From Lachnospiraceae bacterium (GTDB lineage: Bacteria > Bacillota > Clostridia > Lachnospirales > Lachnospiraceae): a stretch of 64,000 bases of DNA. The stretch covers positions 1 through 64,000 of the forward strand of contig JAKSRR010000017.1 of assembly GCA_024403455.1 (NCBI GenBank), given 5' to 3'. Below, piece after piece: positions 46,209-55,070 of the stretch. The first letter of the stretch is position 1. Every line of letters begins with the position of its first letter. The notes beneath the pieces were generated by a model, which worked only from the letters and a program-made list of their open reading frames with translations, did not search any database and had not been told where the DNA came from. The position numbers and the translations under genes were made by a program.

Positions 46209-47195
46209 TTATTCCTCTTCCTCTTCTCTATATACTTGCGTAATTCGTACTGCGTATTTATCCTTCTCTTTGCCAGGCATCGCAGCAAACTTGCGAATCT
46301 GCCCAACATATACATCCATCTCGCTATCTTTGGTTGTATCCAGCCTGATGATATCGCCCACCTGTAATTCCAAGAAATCACCTACAGCAATCTGGCTCTT
46401 ACCCAGAACTGCTTTCACTGGCACATCCACATGGTGAAGCATCGCTTCAATAGCCTGCTGCTGACTCTCATCATCCTTAGGAATCATATTGGTAAACCAG
46501 AACTTTGTATTCAGGTTATCTACAATACTCTCTATGGTTAAGAATGGCAGACACACATTGATGAATCCCTCGATTTCTCCAATCGTGATGTTCATCATAA
46601 CAATAGCGATCATTTCACTCGGAGCTATAATCTGTGCAAACTGCGTATTGGTTTCCACTCGTTCCAGAACCGGTCTGACATCCAGTACATTCTTCCAAGG
46701 TTCCCTCAAAAGTTGGGTACACGTTGTCATAATCTTATCCAGAATACCGATCTCTATCTCGGAGAAATCACGTAGCTTATCAATGCCTTCTCCCTGCCCA
46801 CCAAGCATTCGGTCAATCATGGCATAACCGACATTGGCAGTCATTTCCAGCATGATGTTTCCCTGCAACGGACTAAAATTTATAATTCCAAGTATTACTG
46901 GGTTACTAAGTGAGTTGCTGAACTCAGAGAAAGTGACCGTCTCAGAGCTGGCTACATTGACCTGAATATTCTTGCGCAGGTACACTGGGAGATTCGTTGA
47001 AATCAATCGCCCATAATGTTCAAAAATCAACTCTAAGGTACGTAAATGTTCTTTCGAGAACTTTGCAGGTCTCTTAAAATCGTAATTCTTTACGCTCTTC
47101 TCACTGGCGTTTGTTAGCTCCGTGGCATCTAACTCACCACTGGTTAACGCCGATAAGAGGTTATCTATTTCGCTTTGCGATAAAACCTCGCCCAA
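46209..47195 (-). CDS. fliM: Flagellar motor switch protein FliM
   Basis: 328 residues. The N-terminal CheY-P binding peptide (LSQSEIDNLLSAL), the middle CheC-like domain, and a C-terminal SpoA domain (VPVKAVLGKSQIAVGDFLEL) are complete. It forms the C ring with FliG and FliY. The start codon is TTG at 47193-47195, preceded by AGGGGG; no ATG or GTG gives the family N-terminus. Confidence 0.95.
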   Translation of the reverse strand: MGEVLSQSEIDNLLSALTSGELDATELTNASEKSVKNYDFKRPAKFSKEHLRTLELIFEHYGRLISTNLPVYLRKNIQVNVASSETVTFSEFSNSLSNPVILGIINFSPLQGNIMLEMTANVGYAMIDRMLGGQGEGIDKLRDFSEIEIGILDKIMTTCTQLLREPWKNVLDVRPVLERVETNTQFAQIIAPSEMIAIVMMNITIGEIEGFINVCLPFLTIESIVDNLNTKFWFTNMIPKDDESQQQAIEAMLHHVDVPVKAVLGKSQIAVGDFLELQVGDIIRLDTTKDSEMDVYVGQIRKFAAMPGKEKDKYAVRITQVYREEEEE

Positions 47196-47286
47196 GACGC
47201 GTGCCCCCTTTCCTAGGTTACTCTGTAAGGCTTTATTTAGTTTATTTGCATAAATTGTAAGCCCCTTGGAGCCTTAGAAATGGCAC

Positions 47287-47802
47287 TTAGCCGAACATAA
47301 TCTCACTGAAGGATACCTTGTAAATAAAGGTTGATCCAAATAATGCCTGCAATCTCTCAAGAATTTCATCACAGATCTGTTCCTGGGAAATCTTTGCTTC
47401 CGTCATTGTATAACCAGAGATAACAGATACTATCTCTGACTTAATTAACGCTTCTCTTGTGTCAATGGTAGGGCCATAGGTCTCATAATCTTCATGCGTT
47501 GTATCCATGGAAATGGTTACAGAAACGATAGCATAATGATCCTTCGTTTCCTCTACATCCTTCTTTAAAGGAATGGTCATAGAATCGCTGATAGAATATG
47601 TCTGGGTGTCTGCTAAAGACACACTTCCTGTAGATGCTCCATCACCATTATCTAGCTCTAACTGTAAGACAGACGCAATATCCGTAACGATAGCTGCAGT
47701 TGCTGCATTCGTTTTTGTGACATTAAGCATCATCACCGTTGTAAGCACCAGATTCACAATCAAAAGTGCTAGTATAACCATAGATATAAGGTTCTTCTTC
47801 AT
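47287..47802 (-). CDS. fliL: Flagellar basal body-associated protein FliL
   Basis: 171 residues. One N-terminal membrane helix (LISMVILALLIVNLVLTTVM) and an extracytoplasmic FliL domain (about 60-165: KDHYAIVSVTISMD, TREALIKSEIVSVISGYT). FliL surrounds the stator and supports torque. It lies between motB and fliM, with a 91-nt gap before fliM. Confidence 0.92.
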   Translation of the reverse strand: MKKNLISMVILALLIVNLVLTTVMMLNVTKTNAATAAIVTDIASVLQLELDNGDGASTGSVSLADTQTYSISDSMTIPLKKDVEETKDHYAIVSVTISMDTTHEDYETYGPTIDTREALIKSEIVSVISGYTMTEAKISQEQICDEILERLQALFGSTFIYKVSFSEIMFG

Positions 47803-47814
47803 TGTGGTCTCCCT

Positions 47815-48648
47815 TTAATAATCACTCAGTGAGTTGTAAATTTTAATCTCTACACGTCTATTTAATGCTCTTCCCTCAGGTGTGCTATTATCCGCAATAG
47901 GACAATATTCACCACGACCAGAATGCTTTAACAGCGAAGGATCGAGATTTGTGTGATCTATCAAATAATAGAACACAGCCAACGCTCTTGCAGAAGAAAG
48001 TTCATTATTGCTTGCATAAGCTCCGCCAACAAAAGGTACAGAGTCTGTATGACCTTCAATCTCAATAACACTTTCCCCGTAACGTTCCAGAATAATACCA
48101 ACCTGATCCATAACTGCAGTCGCATTTGCAGATAACTTTGCAGATCCAGAATCAAATAGTAAGGAACCATTTAGGGTGAGCTGCACATACTGAGACGTAA
48201 AGTCCATCTCAATCATGTCTTCCATGCCTGCTTCGGCAATTGCTTCCTCAACAAGCTCTGCCATTTCCTCAGACTTCTCCATCTTCATGGCTTCCACTTC
48301 GGCAAGAACTTGCGCTTCTTCCAGTTCTGTTCCATCAGCACCGACACTACTCATATCATCTGCTTCTTCACTCTTACCAGTAGAATTGATATAATCATCC
48401 AATTCATTCAGCTGGCTTACGCCATTACTAATAAGAAGGCCATCTCCGATTGACAGCGCACCTGCTGTAAATACGGAAAATGTCTGTGAAAAGGAAGCTG
48501 CAACTTCTTCAAACTTCTGCGCATCAACCGTTGACATTGAGAACAGAAGCACGAAGAAACACAGGAGTAGATTCATTAAGTCCGAGAAGGTGGCCATCCA
48601 CGCCGGGGATCCAGCGGGTGCATCTTCCTGTTTTTGTTTCTTTGCCAA
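47815..48648 (-). CDS. motB: Flagellar motor stator protein MotB
   Basis: 277 residues. N-terminal single membrane helix with proton-carrying Asp23 (ATFSDLMNLLLCFFVLLF), plug/linker region, and C-terminal OmpA-like peptidoglycan-binding domain (IEIEGHTDSVPF, then SSARALAVFYYLI, GRGEYCP and NRRVEIKI). It anchors the MotA/MotB stator to the wall. It starts 3 nt after motA. The Asp residue favours a proton- or sodium-driven motor equally; the ion cannot be told. Confidence 0.95.
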   Translation of the reverse strand: MAKKQKQEDAPAGSPAWMATFSDLMNLLLCFFVLLFSMSTVDAQKFEEVAASFSQTFSVFTAGALSIGDGLLISNGVSQLNELDDYINSTGKSEEADDMSSVGADGTELEEAQVLAEVEAMKMEKSEEMAELVEEAIAEAGMEDMIEMDFTSQYVQLTLNGSLLFDSGSAKLSANATAVMDQVGIILERYGESVIEIEGHTDSVPFVGGAYASNNELSSARALAVFYYLIDHTNLDPSLLKHSGRGEYCPIADNSTPEGRALNRRVEIKIYNSLSDY

Positions 48649-48651
48649 TGT

Positions 48652-49443
48652 TTATTCTCCACCTTCTTCACCGCTAGGTCTCTCTGCGGGAGCTAAGAAG
48701 GATTTTAACTTTTCTTCAATAACACGAGGGTTCTCACCAGCCTGAATAGACAGAAGTCCCTCAACCATAATTTCTTTAACCATCATCTCAGCATCATTTA
48801 ATGCGCCGAGCTTCGTTGAAGTAGGCGTTGCAATCCAGTTTGCAAGCATGGAACCATACAACGTTGTGATAAGTGCTACCGCCATTGCAGGACCAATCGC
48901 AGCCGCATCAGACATGTTCTGAAGCATGTTAACCAGACCGATCAGCGTACCGATCATACCCCATGCAGGACCCATGGATGCTACGTCTTGCCAAAACTTA
49001 ATCTTCTGTTTATGTCTTCCTTCAATAGAAGAAAGCTCTGTCTCCATAATGGCACGAACAAGTTCAGGATCCGTACCATCGACGACAAGCATAATACCTT
49101 TTTTTAGGAATTCATCATCAATATCGCCCGCAGCCTCTTCCAGGGAAAGAAGACCCTCTTTACGCGCAACATTGGACAAATCAATAATCTTCTTAATAAT
49201 GGATACTGTGTCTAAGGAAGCACCCTTAAAAATCAGCTTGATGGCCTTCAGTCCAGCTAAGAAATCCTTTACGGTATTCATCATAAGTACCGCACAAAAG
49301 GCACCACCAAACGTAATAATCGCAGACTGTGCGTCTAAGAAGTTCTTAATCGCACCAAAGTCAACACCATTTTTACCATATACCATACCGAAAACAACCA
49401 TAAAGAAACATATGGCCATTCCCAGTAACGAAGCTAAATCCAT
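48652..49443 (-). CDS. motA: Flagellar motor stator protein MotA
   Basis: 263 residues, four membrane helices with a cytoplasmic loop; recognised by LLSLEEAAGDIDDEFLKKG and MGPAWGMIGTLIGLVNMLQN and GPAMAVALITTLYGSMLAN. It forms the ion channel and transmits torque to FliG. Directly upstream of motB, inside the fla operon rather than at a separate motAB locus. Confidence 0.95.
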   Translation of the reverse strand: MDLASLLGMAICFFMVVFGMVYGKNGVDFGAIKNFLDAQSAIITFGGAFCAVLMMNTVKDFLAGLKAIKLIFKGASLDTVSIIKKIIDLSNVARKEGLLSLEEAAGDIDDEFLKKGIMLVVDGTDPELVRAIMETELSSIEGRHKQKIKFWQDVASMGPAWGMIGTLIGLVNMLQNMSDAAAIGPAMAVALITTLYGSMLANWIATPTSTKLGALNDAEMMVKEIMVEGLLSIQAGENPRVIEEKLKSFLAPAERPSGEEGGE

Positions 49444-49531
49444 TCTCTCTACTCTTTTCTCTTATATTTATACTGAAGCAAATCCCTTAAAACTACATAA
49501 AGAGAAGCCTAAATCAGCTTCCCTGCAAAAT

Positions 49532-49735
49532 TTAATCTCCATCAATATCTTGCGGAAAAAATAGTCCGCGCTTATACAATTTTACTAGTTTTTGTATCTC
49601 TTGTCTAGTTTCTTTTACGATAAGCTTCTTCCCTGTTGTGAAGGAAATGAGTGTATCCGGCGTCTCTTCCACTGTCTCAATCAGGTCCGCATTAATCGTG
49701 ATTCGAACACCATTTAATTTTGTCACTTCGATCAT
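49532..49735 (-). CDS. flbD: Flagellar protein FlbD (SwrD family)
   Basis: 67 residues, the usual size: MIEVTKLNGVRITINADLIE, then TLISFTTGKKLIVKE. Homologues (SwrD in Bacillus) raise motor power, probably through the stators. It is the first gene after the internal terminator and promoter, directly upstream of motA. Confidence 0.93.
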   Translation of the reverse strand: MIEVTKLNGVRITINADLIETVEETPDTLISFTTGKKLIVKETRQEIQKLVKLYKRGLFFPQDIDGD

Positions 49736-49780
49736 TCTTTATGCTCCATAAGTTGCCATAATCCATACACTTATGTAAAC

Positions 49781-49809
49781 ATTATACAGCAATTCCTGGA
49801 CATATGCAA
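49781..49809 (-). promoter_or_regulatory. Internal sigma-A promoter before flbD-motA
   Basis: Minus strand: TTGCAT (49804-49809), 17-nt spacer, TATAAT (49781-49786). The -35 overlaps the T-tract of the flgE terminator, so a new transcription unit begins at once after the first ends. Confidence 0.75.
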
Positions 49810-49833
49810 AAGCCCTCCGACGAATCGGAGGGC
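49808..49833 (-). terminator. Terminator after flgE
   Basis: Minus-strand hairpin GCCCTCCGA / TCGGAGGGC with a UUCG loop, then TTTT (49808-49811), 19 nt past the flgE stop. The short T-run suggests some readthrough into flbD. Confidence 0.85.
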
Positions 49834-49851
49834 TGCTACAAATTCGATTCA

Positions 49852-51642
49852 TTATCTCTTAAGGTTTACAAGTTCCTCAAGAAGGGTATCGGATACGGTA
49901 ATGATTCTGGAGTTCGCCTGGAAACCACGCTGTGTAGTAATCATATCCGTAAACTGCTGGGAAAGGTCTACGTTGGACATTTCGAGAGCACCGGTGGACA
50001 TGTAGCCACCATCAGAGGTAATATCTACACCAATACCATCAAACTCACCAGAGTTCATGGATGCCTGGTATAAGTTGTCACCCTTTCTTTCAAGACCCAT
50101 TGCATTACTGAAACTTGCTACTGCAATCTGTCCTAAAAGTTTTGTCTGACCATTGTCATAAGCACCATAAATCATACCATTGTTCTGGATAGATACACCC
50201 GTCATGTTACCTACAGCACAACCTGCACCAGCATTGTTCTCATCACCAGAAGTTGCTGCCATAGTAGAGGTCTGGTTGTTATTGTAGTTAAGGGAATCCT
50301 TCATATCAATCTTAATTGCTTCGAAAGGATTTGCAGAGTTAGCATTCTTAGGCTTTAATCCAAGGTTAAATGCCTGAATATTGTTAGCGCCATTGATACC
50401 TGTAAAGGAACCATTCGCCTGATTGTAGGAAATGGAAACACCATCACCTGCGGGCAGAGAATAACCATCAACTGCCATGATATAGGAACCAGTGGAACCA
50501 TCAACTAAAGTCTTGTTTGCAGGCGCCAAATCCTGGGTAGGATCATTAGGATCCACAAGAACCTGTTCATAGCTTCCACCATTCTTCAGGACTTCACCAA
50601 TCGTCTTATATTCATCACTTCTCTCATTAACAAGAACTGTGAGGTTGAAGAACTCTTCAGGATCATCGAAGCCAAATGCTTCTGCATAAGCGGTTGCCGC
50701 CTTAATAGAATCTTCATCATCCTTAATCTTAAAGCCATCATCTAAGAACGCTTTCGGATCATAAGCGGTGGGTGTTCCATCAATCGTCTTAGAAACAACA
50801 CCGTCTGCATAGGTATATCCAGATACCATAGTGTAGGAAGCATCCTTCTGAGAATAGGTAGCAGTTGCACTATCTTCATTAGAACCAGTGAAGATGGTTG
50901 CGTCAAAACGATCTAAAATCGTATCGTTGTTTGCATCCAGTACATCTTCCAGTTCCATGGAATATACACCTTCACCATCTGTTGCTTTAATGGAGAACTT
51001 AGCAGTGTAGGAATAACCAAGGTTGTCATAGAAGCTTAAGGAAATCTTCTTTCCATCACCCTGTACATTGGTATCATTCTTATCAAGAATACCTGTAATT
51101 CTTGCAGAAGTGGTTGCTGCAGGAGCCGCAGTCAGATTTTCTGCACTCATAATCTTTAAGGGCTTAACAGTATCCTGTCTAATAGAAACCTCGCCAGTCT
51201 CTGCATCGGTCTGAGGAAGCCAGCCCATAACATTGTATCCAGTAGAACTCATGGCAAGGTTACCAACTGAGTCTACATAGAAAGAACCATCTCTTGTGAA
51301 GAAATTGGAAGATCCATCAGATACAACAAAGAAAGACTGACCTGTGATTAATAAGTCAAAGGCATTACCTGTATTTTGGGTAGAACCCTGGGTTGTGATG
51401 GATGAAGAAATTGCTGCGGAAGCAACACCAAGACCAATCTGCTTAGCATTGGTACCAGCAGTACCAGTCGTATCATTGGGAGCAGACGCTTTTGCAGTGG
51501 TCTGATACATCAGTTCAGAGAAAGTGATGGACTGTGCCTTAAATGCGGTTGTATTTACGTTTGCAATATTGTTACCGATAACGTCCATCTTGGTCTGGTG
51601 GGTACGAAGACCTGCAACACCAGAGTAAAGTGATCTCATCAT
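49852..51642 (-). CDS. flgE: Flagellar hook protein FlgE
   Basis: 596 residues. N-terminal rod/hook motif (MMRSLYSGVAGLRTHQTKMD, IGNNIANVNT) and C-terminal heptad region (GALEMSNVDLSQQFTDMI, TTQRGFQANSRII) flank a large variable centre, including a FlgE D2-like domain. It builds the hook, is exported by the type III gate, and its length is set by FliK. Starts at the first of two adjacent ATG codons, 8 nt after GGAGG. A sigma-28-like promoter lies upstream. Confidence 0.96.
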   Translation of the reverse strand: MMRSLYSGVAGLRTHQTKMDVIGNNIANVNTTAFKAQSITFSELMYQTTAKASAPNDTTGTAGTNAKQIGLGVASAAISSSITTQGSTQNTGNAFDLLITGQSFFVVSDGSSNFFTRDGSFYVDSVGNLAMSSTGYNVMGWLPQTDAETGEVSIRQDTVKPLKIMSAENLTAAPAATTSARITGILDKNDTNVQGDGKKISLSFYDNLGYSYTAKFSIKATDGEGVYSMELEDVLDANNDTILDRFDATIFTGSNEDSATATYSQKDASYTMVSGYTYADGVVSKTIDGTPTAYDPKAFLDDGFKIKDDEDSIKAATAYAEAFGFDDPEEFFNLTVLVNERSDEYKTIGEVLKNGGSYEQVLVDPNDPTQDLAPANKTLVDGSTGSYIMAVDGYSLPAGDGVSISYNQANGSFTGINGANNIQAFNLGLKPKNANSANPFEAIKIDMKDSLNYNNNQTSTMAATSGDENNAGAGCAVGNMTGVSIQNNGMIYGAYDNGQTKLLGQIAVASFSNAMGLERKGDNLYQASMNSGEFDGIGVDITSDGGYMSTGALEMSNVDLSQQFTDMITTQRGFQANSRIITVSDTLLEELVNLKR

Positions 51643-51754
51643 AGTTTTGTCCTCCTGCGTTCGCGCTCTCCCCTTTGCGCATCCATTCACTCAGGAAGAT
51701 CATTTCTTAAAATCTTTTTTTATTCGTAATACGCGCATCCTGCGCTCAATAGTT

Positions 51755-51781
51755 ATATCGGTAAAATCTGCAGTTTCTTAA
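51755..51781 (-). promoter_or_regulatory. Sigma-28-like promoter upstream of flgE
   Basis: Minus strand: TTAA (51778-51781), 15-nt spacer, ACCGATAT (51755-51762), close to the SigD/FliA pattern TAAA-N15-GCCGATAT. It lies in the 169-nt gap between flgD and flgE, about 105 nt before the flgE start. The matching sigma factor is encoded in the same locus. Confidence 0.65.
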
Positions 51782-51811
51782 CCCATTCCTGCAAATTCCC
51801 ATAGTGATTTC

Positions 51812-52594
51812 TTAATTCAGAGGCGTTTCGTTTTCCTCACCTGCAGTTTCTGTATCCTTGTCAGTGCTAGAAACGTTATTTGCTGCCTCTTTTTCTGCAT
51901 TTTCTTTTTCAATAGCTTCCGCTGCAGCTAGCTTTTCATTGTATGCTTCTACAAGATCCACCATCTTGCTATAGTATTTGTCCACCTTGGCCAGCATTTC
52001 TGCGTCAGCAAACTTCTCCTGGTACTGGGTCATGCCTTCTTTCGCAGCCTTTAGTGCCACCACCGCATTCTTATGTGCAATGGTCAGTTCTTCAATCTCA
52101 GGAAGTTCCTTCATAGCATCTGCAATATCCTGTGCTAATCTTCTTGCTTCCTGATACTCTTCCCCAAGAACAGCTACCAAATCAGAAGCTGAATACAGCT
52201 TTCCTTCGATGCTTAAATATGCCTTATTCTCTTCATAAGTCACATAATCAACGACACCCGTAACCTCTTCACGATTACCTTTGGCATCTTCCACATTTAA
52301 TACTACTTCTTTACCAACAAGTCCCTGGGCAGACATGGATTCCATATCCTTACCAATACCCTGAATTTCTGAAACCTGTGTAAAGGTTGCATACTGAGCA
52401 ATCCAATCCGTATTACTGGTAGGCTCTAGTGGATCCTGGTTCTGCATTTCTGCAACCAAAAGCTGCAGGAATGTATCAGAAGAAACTAAATCATTTTTCT
52501 GTTTATGTGAATTACTAATGGAATTGGTTGAAGCTGAACTAGAAACAACTTCACCATCTTTTACAGGAGCTATTAATCCAAGATCTACGCCCAT
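51812..52594 (-). CDS. flgD: Hook-capping protein FlgD with long C-terminal extension
   Basis: 260 residues. The conserved N-terminal part contains SSDTFLQLLVAEMQNQDPLEP and the ATFTQVSEIQ segment, followed by a short FlgD-like beta domain (about 95-145). The last 115 residues are charged and helical, ending in an acidic Glu/Asn tail, and replace the usual FLN-like region. FlgD caps the growing hook and controls subunit insertion. Between fliK and flgE; the small flagellar operon protein often found between flgD and flgE in Clostridia is missing. Confidence 0.9.
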   Translation of the reverse strand: MGVDLGLIAPVKDGEVVSSSASTNSISNSHKQKNDLVSSDTFLQLLVAEMQNQDPLEPTSNTDWIAQYATFTQVSEIQGIGKDMESMSAQGLVGKEVVLNVEDAKGNREEVTGVVDYVTYEENKAYLSIEGKLYSASDLVAVLGEEYQEARRLAQDIADAMKELPEIEELTIAHKNAVVALKAAKEGMTQYQEKFADAEMLAKVDKYYSKMVDLVEAYNEKLAAAEAIEKENAEKEAANNVSSTDKDTETAGEENETPLN

Positions 52595-52628
52595 ATTCCA
52601 TCCTCGCTTTCTGTATAGTCTCTATGTA

Positions 52629-54119
52629 CTATGCTTTATAATCCATGGAGTTTCCGTCGGCCTTCATCATATCAACGGTCACTGCCTCTGCTTCATCAAG
52701 TTCTTCTACGCCTTCTTCATCCCCTAAAAGATTAATCTTTCTGGTGGCTTTTCGAAGCGCTTCTCGCTCCTTCTCTTCGGTAAGATTCTGCTCATTTCCC
52801 TGTTCAAGGTTCTGTTCAAAACCATGAGAGGATACGGTAACCTCAACAGCTTCCACCTTTACACCCTGGTGTTCGAGATTCTCCTTAAGTTGTGCAATCT
52901 GCATCTCTAATGCCTGGCGAACTGCATCATTCTCTGTACCAAAGTGTGCCGTCACAGCACCTTCTCTGGCAGTCAGTGTCAAATGAACATTTCCAAGGTT
53001 TTCAGGATTAAGCTTCATCTGCAGTTCCGTTAATCCATCATTCGTATTTGCACGGATCTGGTCTCTTACCTGTTCAAAAATCTCTCTTGCATTCTCAGAA
53101 AGCATGGAGGAAACCGGCGTTTCTACTGCCTCTGATTTATAATCTGCAGAAACTTCGGTCTGCTGCGTAAACTGCATGCCTTCCTGACTCTGCTGCTTAT
53201 GATCAAATTCTCTATCTTCCTTCTTTGGGGCATCCTCCGTCTTAACTGGCACCTGCGTGACGGAAGAAGGATTCTCAGTTGTCGAAGTAATTTCACTCTC
53301 TTCAACGGCCGCCGCTTTGTTATCTTCTAACTGGCGTGCTTCTTTGACTGGCACATTCTGGCTAGTAACATTTTCCGGGACAGTCTCACCTACATTTACG
53401 AAGTCCTCCATAGGTTTCTCTTTCCCAGAAACCAAAGCTGCCTTAACCTCCTCAACAGGAAGATCTAATTCCTTCGCAACCGTATCTACAATATCCTGAA
53501 AGTCACCTTCTAATTCTTTTAAAGAACCTAATAGATTTTCATCCGTGAGCAATGCGGAAGCATCTCCATCTGCCTTAAGTCCAAGCACAAACTCTTTCAG
53601 GGTCTCTGGATTAAGCAAATCAGAAACCTGAATATCCATCTCATCTAAAACAGACTGAATCTCTTCTTCCGAAACGTTAAGAACCTCCATCAGCGTGGTT
53701 ACCATGGAAGACATCACTGTTTCCAATGTCTCTGAAGGAATTTCTTCTGAAGCATTCTCCTTAGTATCTGCAGAAACTGTTTCTTTTTCGTCTACAACCG
53801 TTTTTTCAGACTGCGTTTTCACATTTTCCGTCTTTGTAGACTTCGCATCTGTAGTTTCTCTAGAGCTAGATTCCTTAAGTTCCGTCTTCTTCGCTGAAGT
53901 ATAGTCTACATTCTCTTTATTTGTATCTGCTCCCATACCCGTCGCATCCTGCTTAGATACAGGCGTTAATTCTTTAACAACATCTACGCCTTCCGACACA
54001 GAGTTCATTAAATCAGCAAAAGAGCCATCCCCTTCGCCTTTTCCATTTCCATTTGGCTTCCCTGCCCCCATGAAGCTGGCATATGTACTCGTCAGTTCAT
54101 TAATAGGTGCACCGATCAT
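52629..54119 (-). CDS. fliK: Flagellar hook-length control protein FliK
   Basis: 496 residues. A long Thr/Glu/Lys/Ser-rich, poorly conserved ruler region (about 1-370) and a C-terminal switch domain with the family pattern LTELQMKLNPENLGNVHLTL and KENLEHQGVKVEAVEV. It measures hook length and triggers the FlhB specificity change. The start at 54119 follows GGAGG; an earlier in-frame ATG at 54236 would overlap ylxF and has no ribosome site. Sequence low complexity is normal for this protein. Confidence 0.92.
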   Translation of the reverse strand: MIGAPINELTSTYASFMGAGKPNGNGKGEGDGSFADLMNSVSEGVDVVKELTPVSKQDATGMGADTNKENVDYTSAKKTELKESSSRETTDAKSTKTENVKTQSEKTVVDEKETVSADTKENASEEIPSETLETVMSSMVTTLMEVLNVSEEEIQSVLDEMDIQVSDLLNPETLKEFVLGLKADGDASALLTDENLLGSLKELEGDFQDIVDTVAKELDLPVEEVKAALVSGKEKPMEDFVNVGETVPENVTSQNVPVKEARQLEDNKAAAVEESEITSTTENPSSVTQVPVKTEDAPKKEDREFDHKQQSQEGMQFTQQTEVSADYKSEAVETPVSSMLSENAREIFEQVRDQIRANTNDGLTELQMKLNPENLGNVHLTLTAREGAVTAHFGTENDAVRQALEMQIAQLKENLEHQGVKVEAVEVTVSSHGFEQNLEQGNEQNLTEEKEREALRKATRKINLLGDEEGVEELDEAEAVTVDMMKADGNSMDYKA

Positions 54120-54162
54120 TCTTTTTCCTCCAACTGGGTTAAAATTATGTTTACCAACTCTT

Positions 54163-54190
54163 ATATCGGTGGTTAGCCATCCATACCTTA
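54163..54190 (-). promoter_or_regulatory. Possible sigma-28-like promoter upstream of fliK
   Basis: Minus strand: ACCGATATAA (from 54170) is identical to the -10 of the flgE candidate. The -35 is weaker (TAAG at 54187-54190 with a 16-nt gap). It lies in the 76-nt gap between ylxF and fliK. Confidence 0.4.
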
Positions 54191-54195
54191 GGGTT

Positions 54196-55065
54196 TTAAT
54201 TCTCTGGATCCATAATTTTTGTAACTGCCGCTGCAATGTTTGGATCCATCTGTGCCAAGATCTTTCCTCTATTGGTTGCGTTCATCGCATTTAATATGTT
54301 GGCCACAAGGTTTAGATTATTATCCATCGTATTGAAAATCGCAGCTGCTTTAGCCGGCTCCATTTGCGCATAAGCATCCGCATAATCCGCATAGGAAGCA
54401 TCCACCTGCTGTTGCTTCACTACCTGCTTATACAATTCCTCCGCTGTAGTCGGATCCATAGATTCATAGTACTTCACAAACTCTTCCGCACCGGGCCCAT
54501 TATCTGCATAAACCACAGTTTCATAGAATTCTGTCTTCACTCGCTGGAATTCTACCTGCTGTTCCTCAAAAGTTTTCAGACGCTCTACTTCTGCTTTCAG
54601 AGCCTCAATCTCACTAATATTCGTTGTGTTGGCATTTCTAGCATTGGTCAGTTCCATTTCTAGTGCCTTAATCTGATCTACTGCATCTGATAAGGATGTG
54701 TAACCATAGTAGGCTTCCAAATCATCTGTTTCCGTAACAGCATCTGCCGGTAAGATTTTATTAATAACTGGCACATTCTTTAATAATGGTGCCATTACAT
54801 TGCTGCCAATACCACCAACATCTAATTTAATAATGATGCACAGAATAGCAATCCAAATCAAAATAATAAACAGCGTCACAACAAAAACGCTAAATCCACC
54901 ACTTCGGGACTGCTCATCTAATTCTGCTTCCTGATCAGCCAATTCTTTTGCGCGTTTTTTCGCTTCTTTTTGATGGCTCTTTTGATCATTCTTTAATTTT
55001 TTCTTTTCCGCCTGAATCTTTTTCTTTTCAGCTTTGAGTTCGGCTTCTTTTTTATCTTCTGCCAT
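54196..55065 (-). CDS. ylxF: YlxF/MotE-like flagellar protein with MgtE N-terminal-type domain
   Basis: 289 residues. A Lys/Glu-rich cytoplasmic coiled coil (1-55), one membrane helix (FVVTLFIILIWIAILCIIIK), a second coiled coil (about 120-180), and a C-terminal domain like the MgtE N domain (YADAYAQMEPAKAAAIFNTM, then ILAQMDPNIAAAVTKIM). It holds the place of ylxF between fliJ and fliK. Related MotE proteins chaperone the stator protein MotC; the role here is inferred. Confidence 0.8.
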   Translation of the reverse strand: MAEDKKEAELKAEKKKIQAEKKKLKNDQKSHQKEAKKRAKELADQEAELDEQSRSGGFSVFVVTLFIILIWIAILCIIIKLDVGGIGSNVMAPLLKNVPVINKILPADAVTETDDLEAYYGYTSLSDAVDQIKALEMELTNARNANTTNISEIEALKAEVERLKTFEEQQVEFQRVKTEFYETVVYADNGPGAEEFVKYYESMDPTTAEELYKQVVKQQQVDASYADYADAYAQMEPAKAAAIFNTMDNNLNLVANILNAMNATNRGKILAQMDPNIAAAVTKIMDPEN

Positions 55066-55070
55066 AGTAG

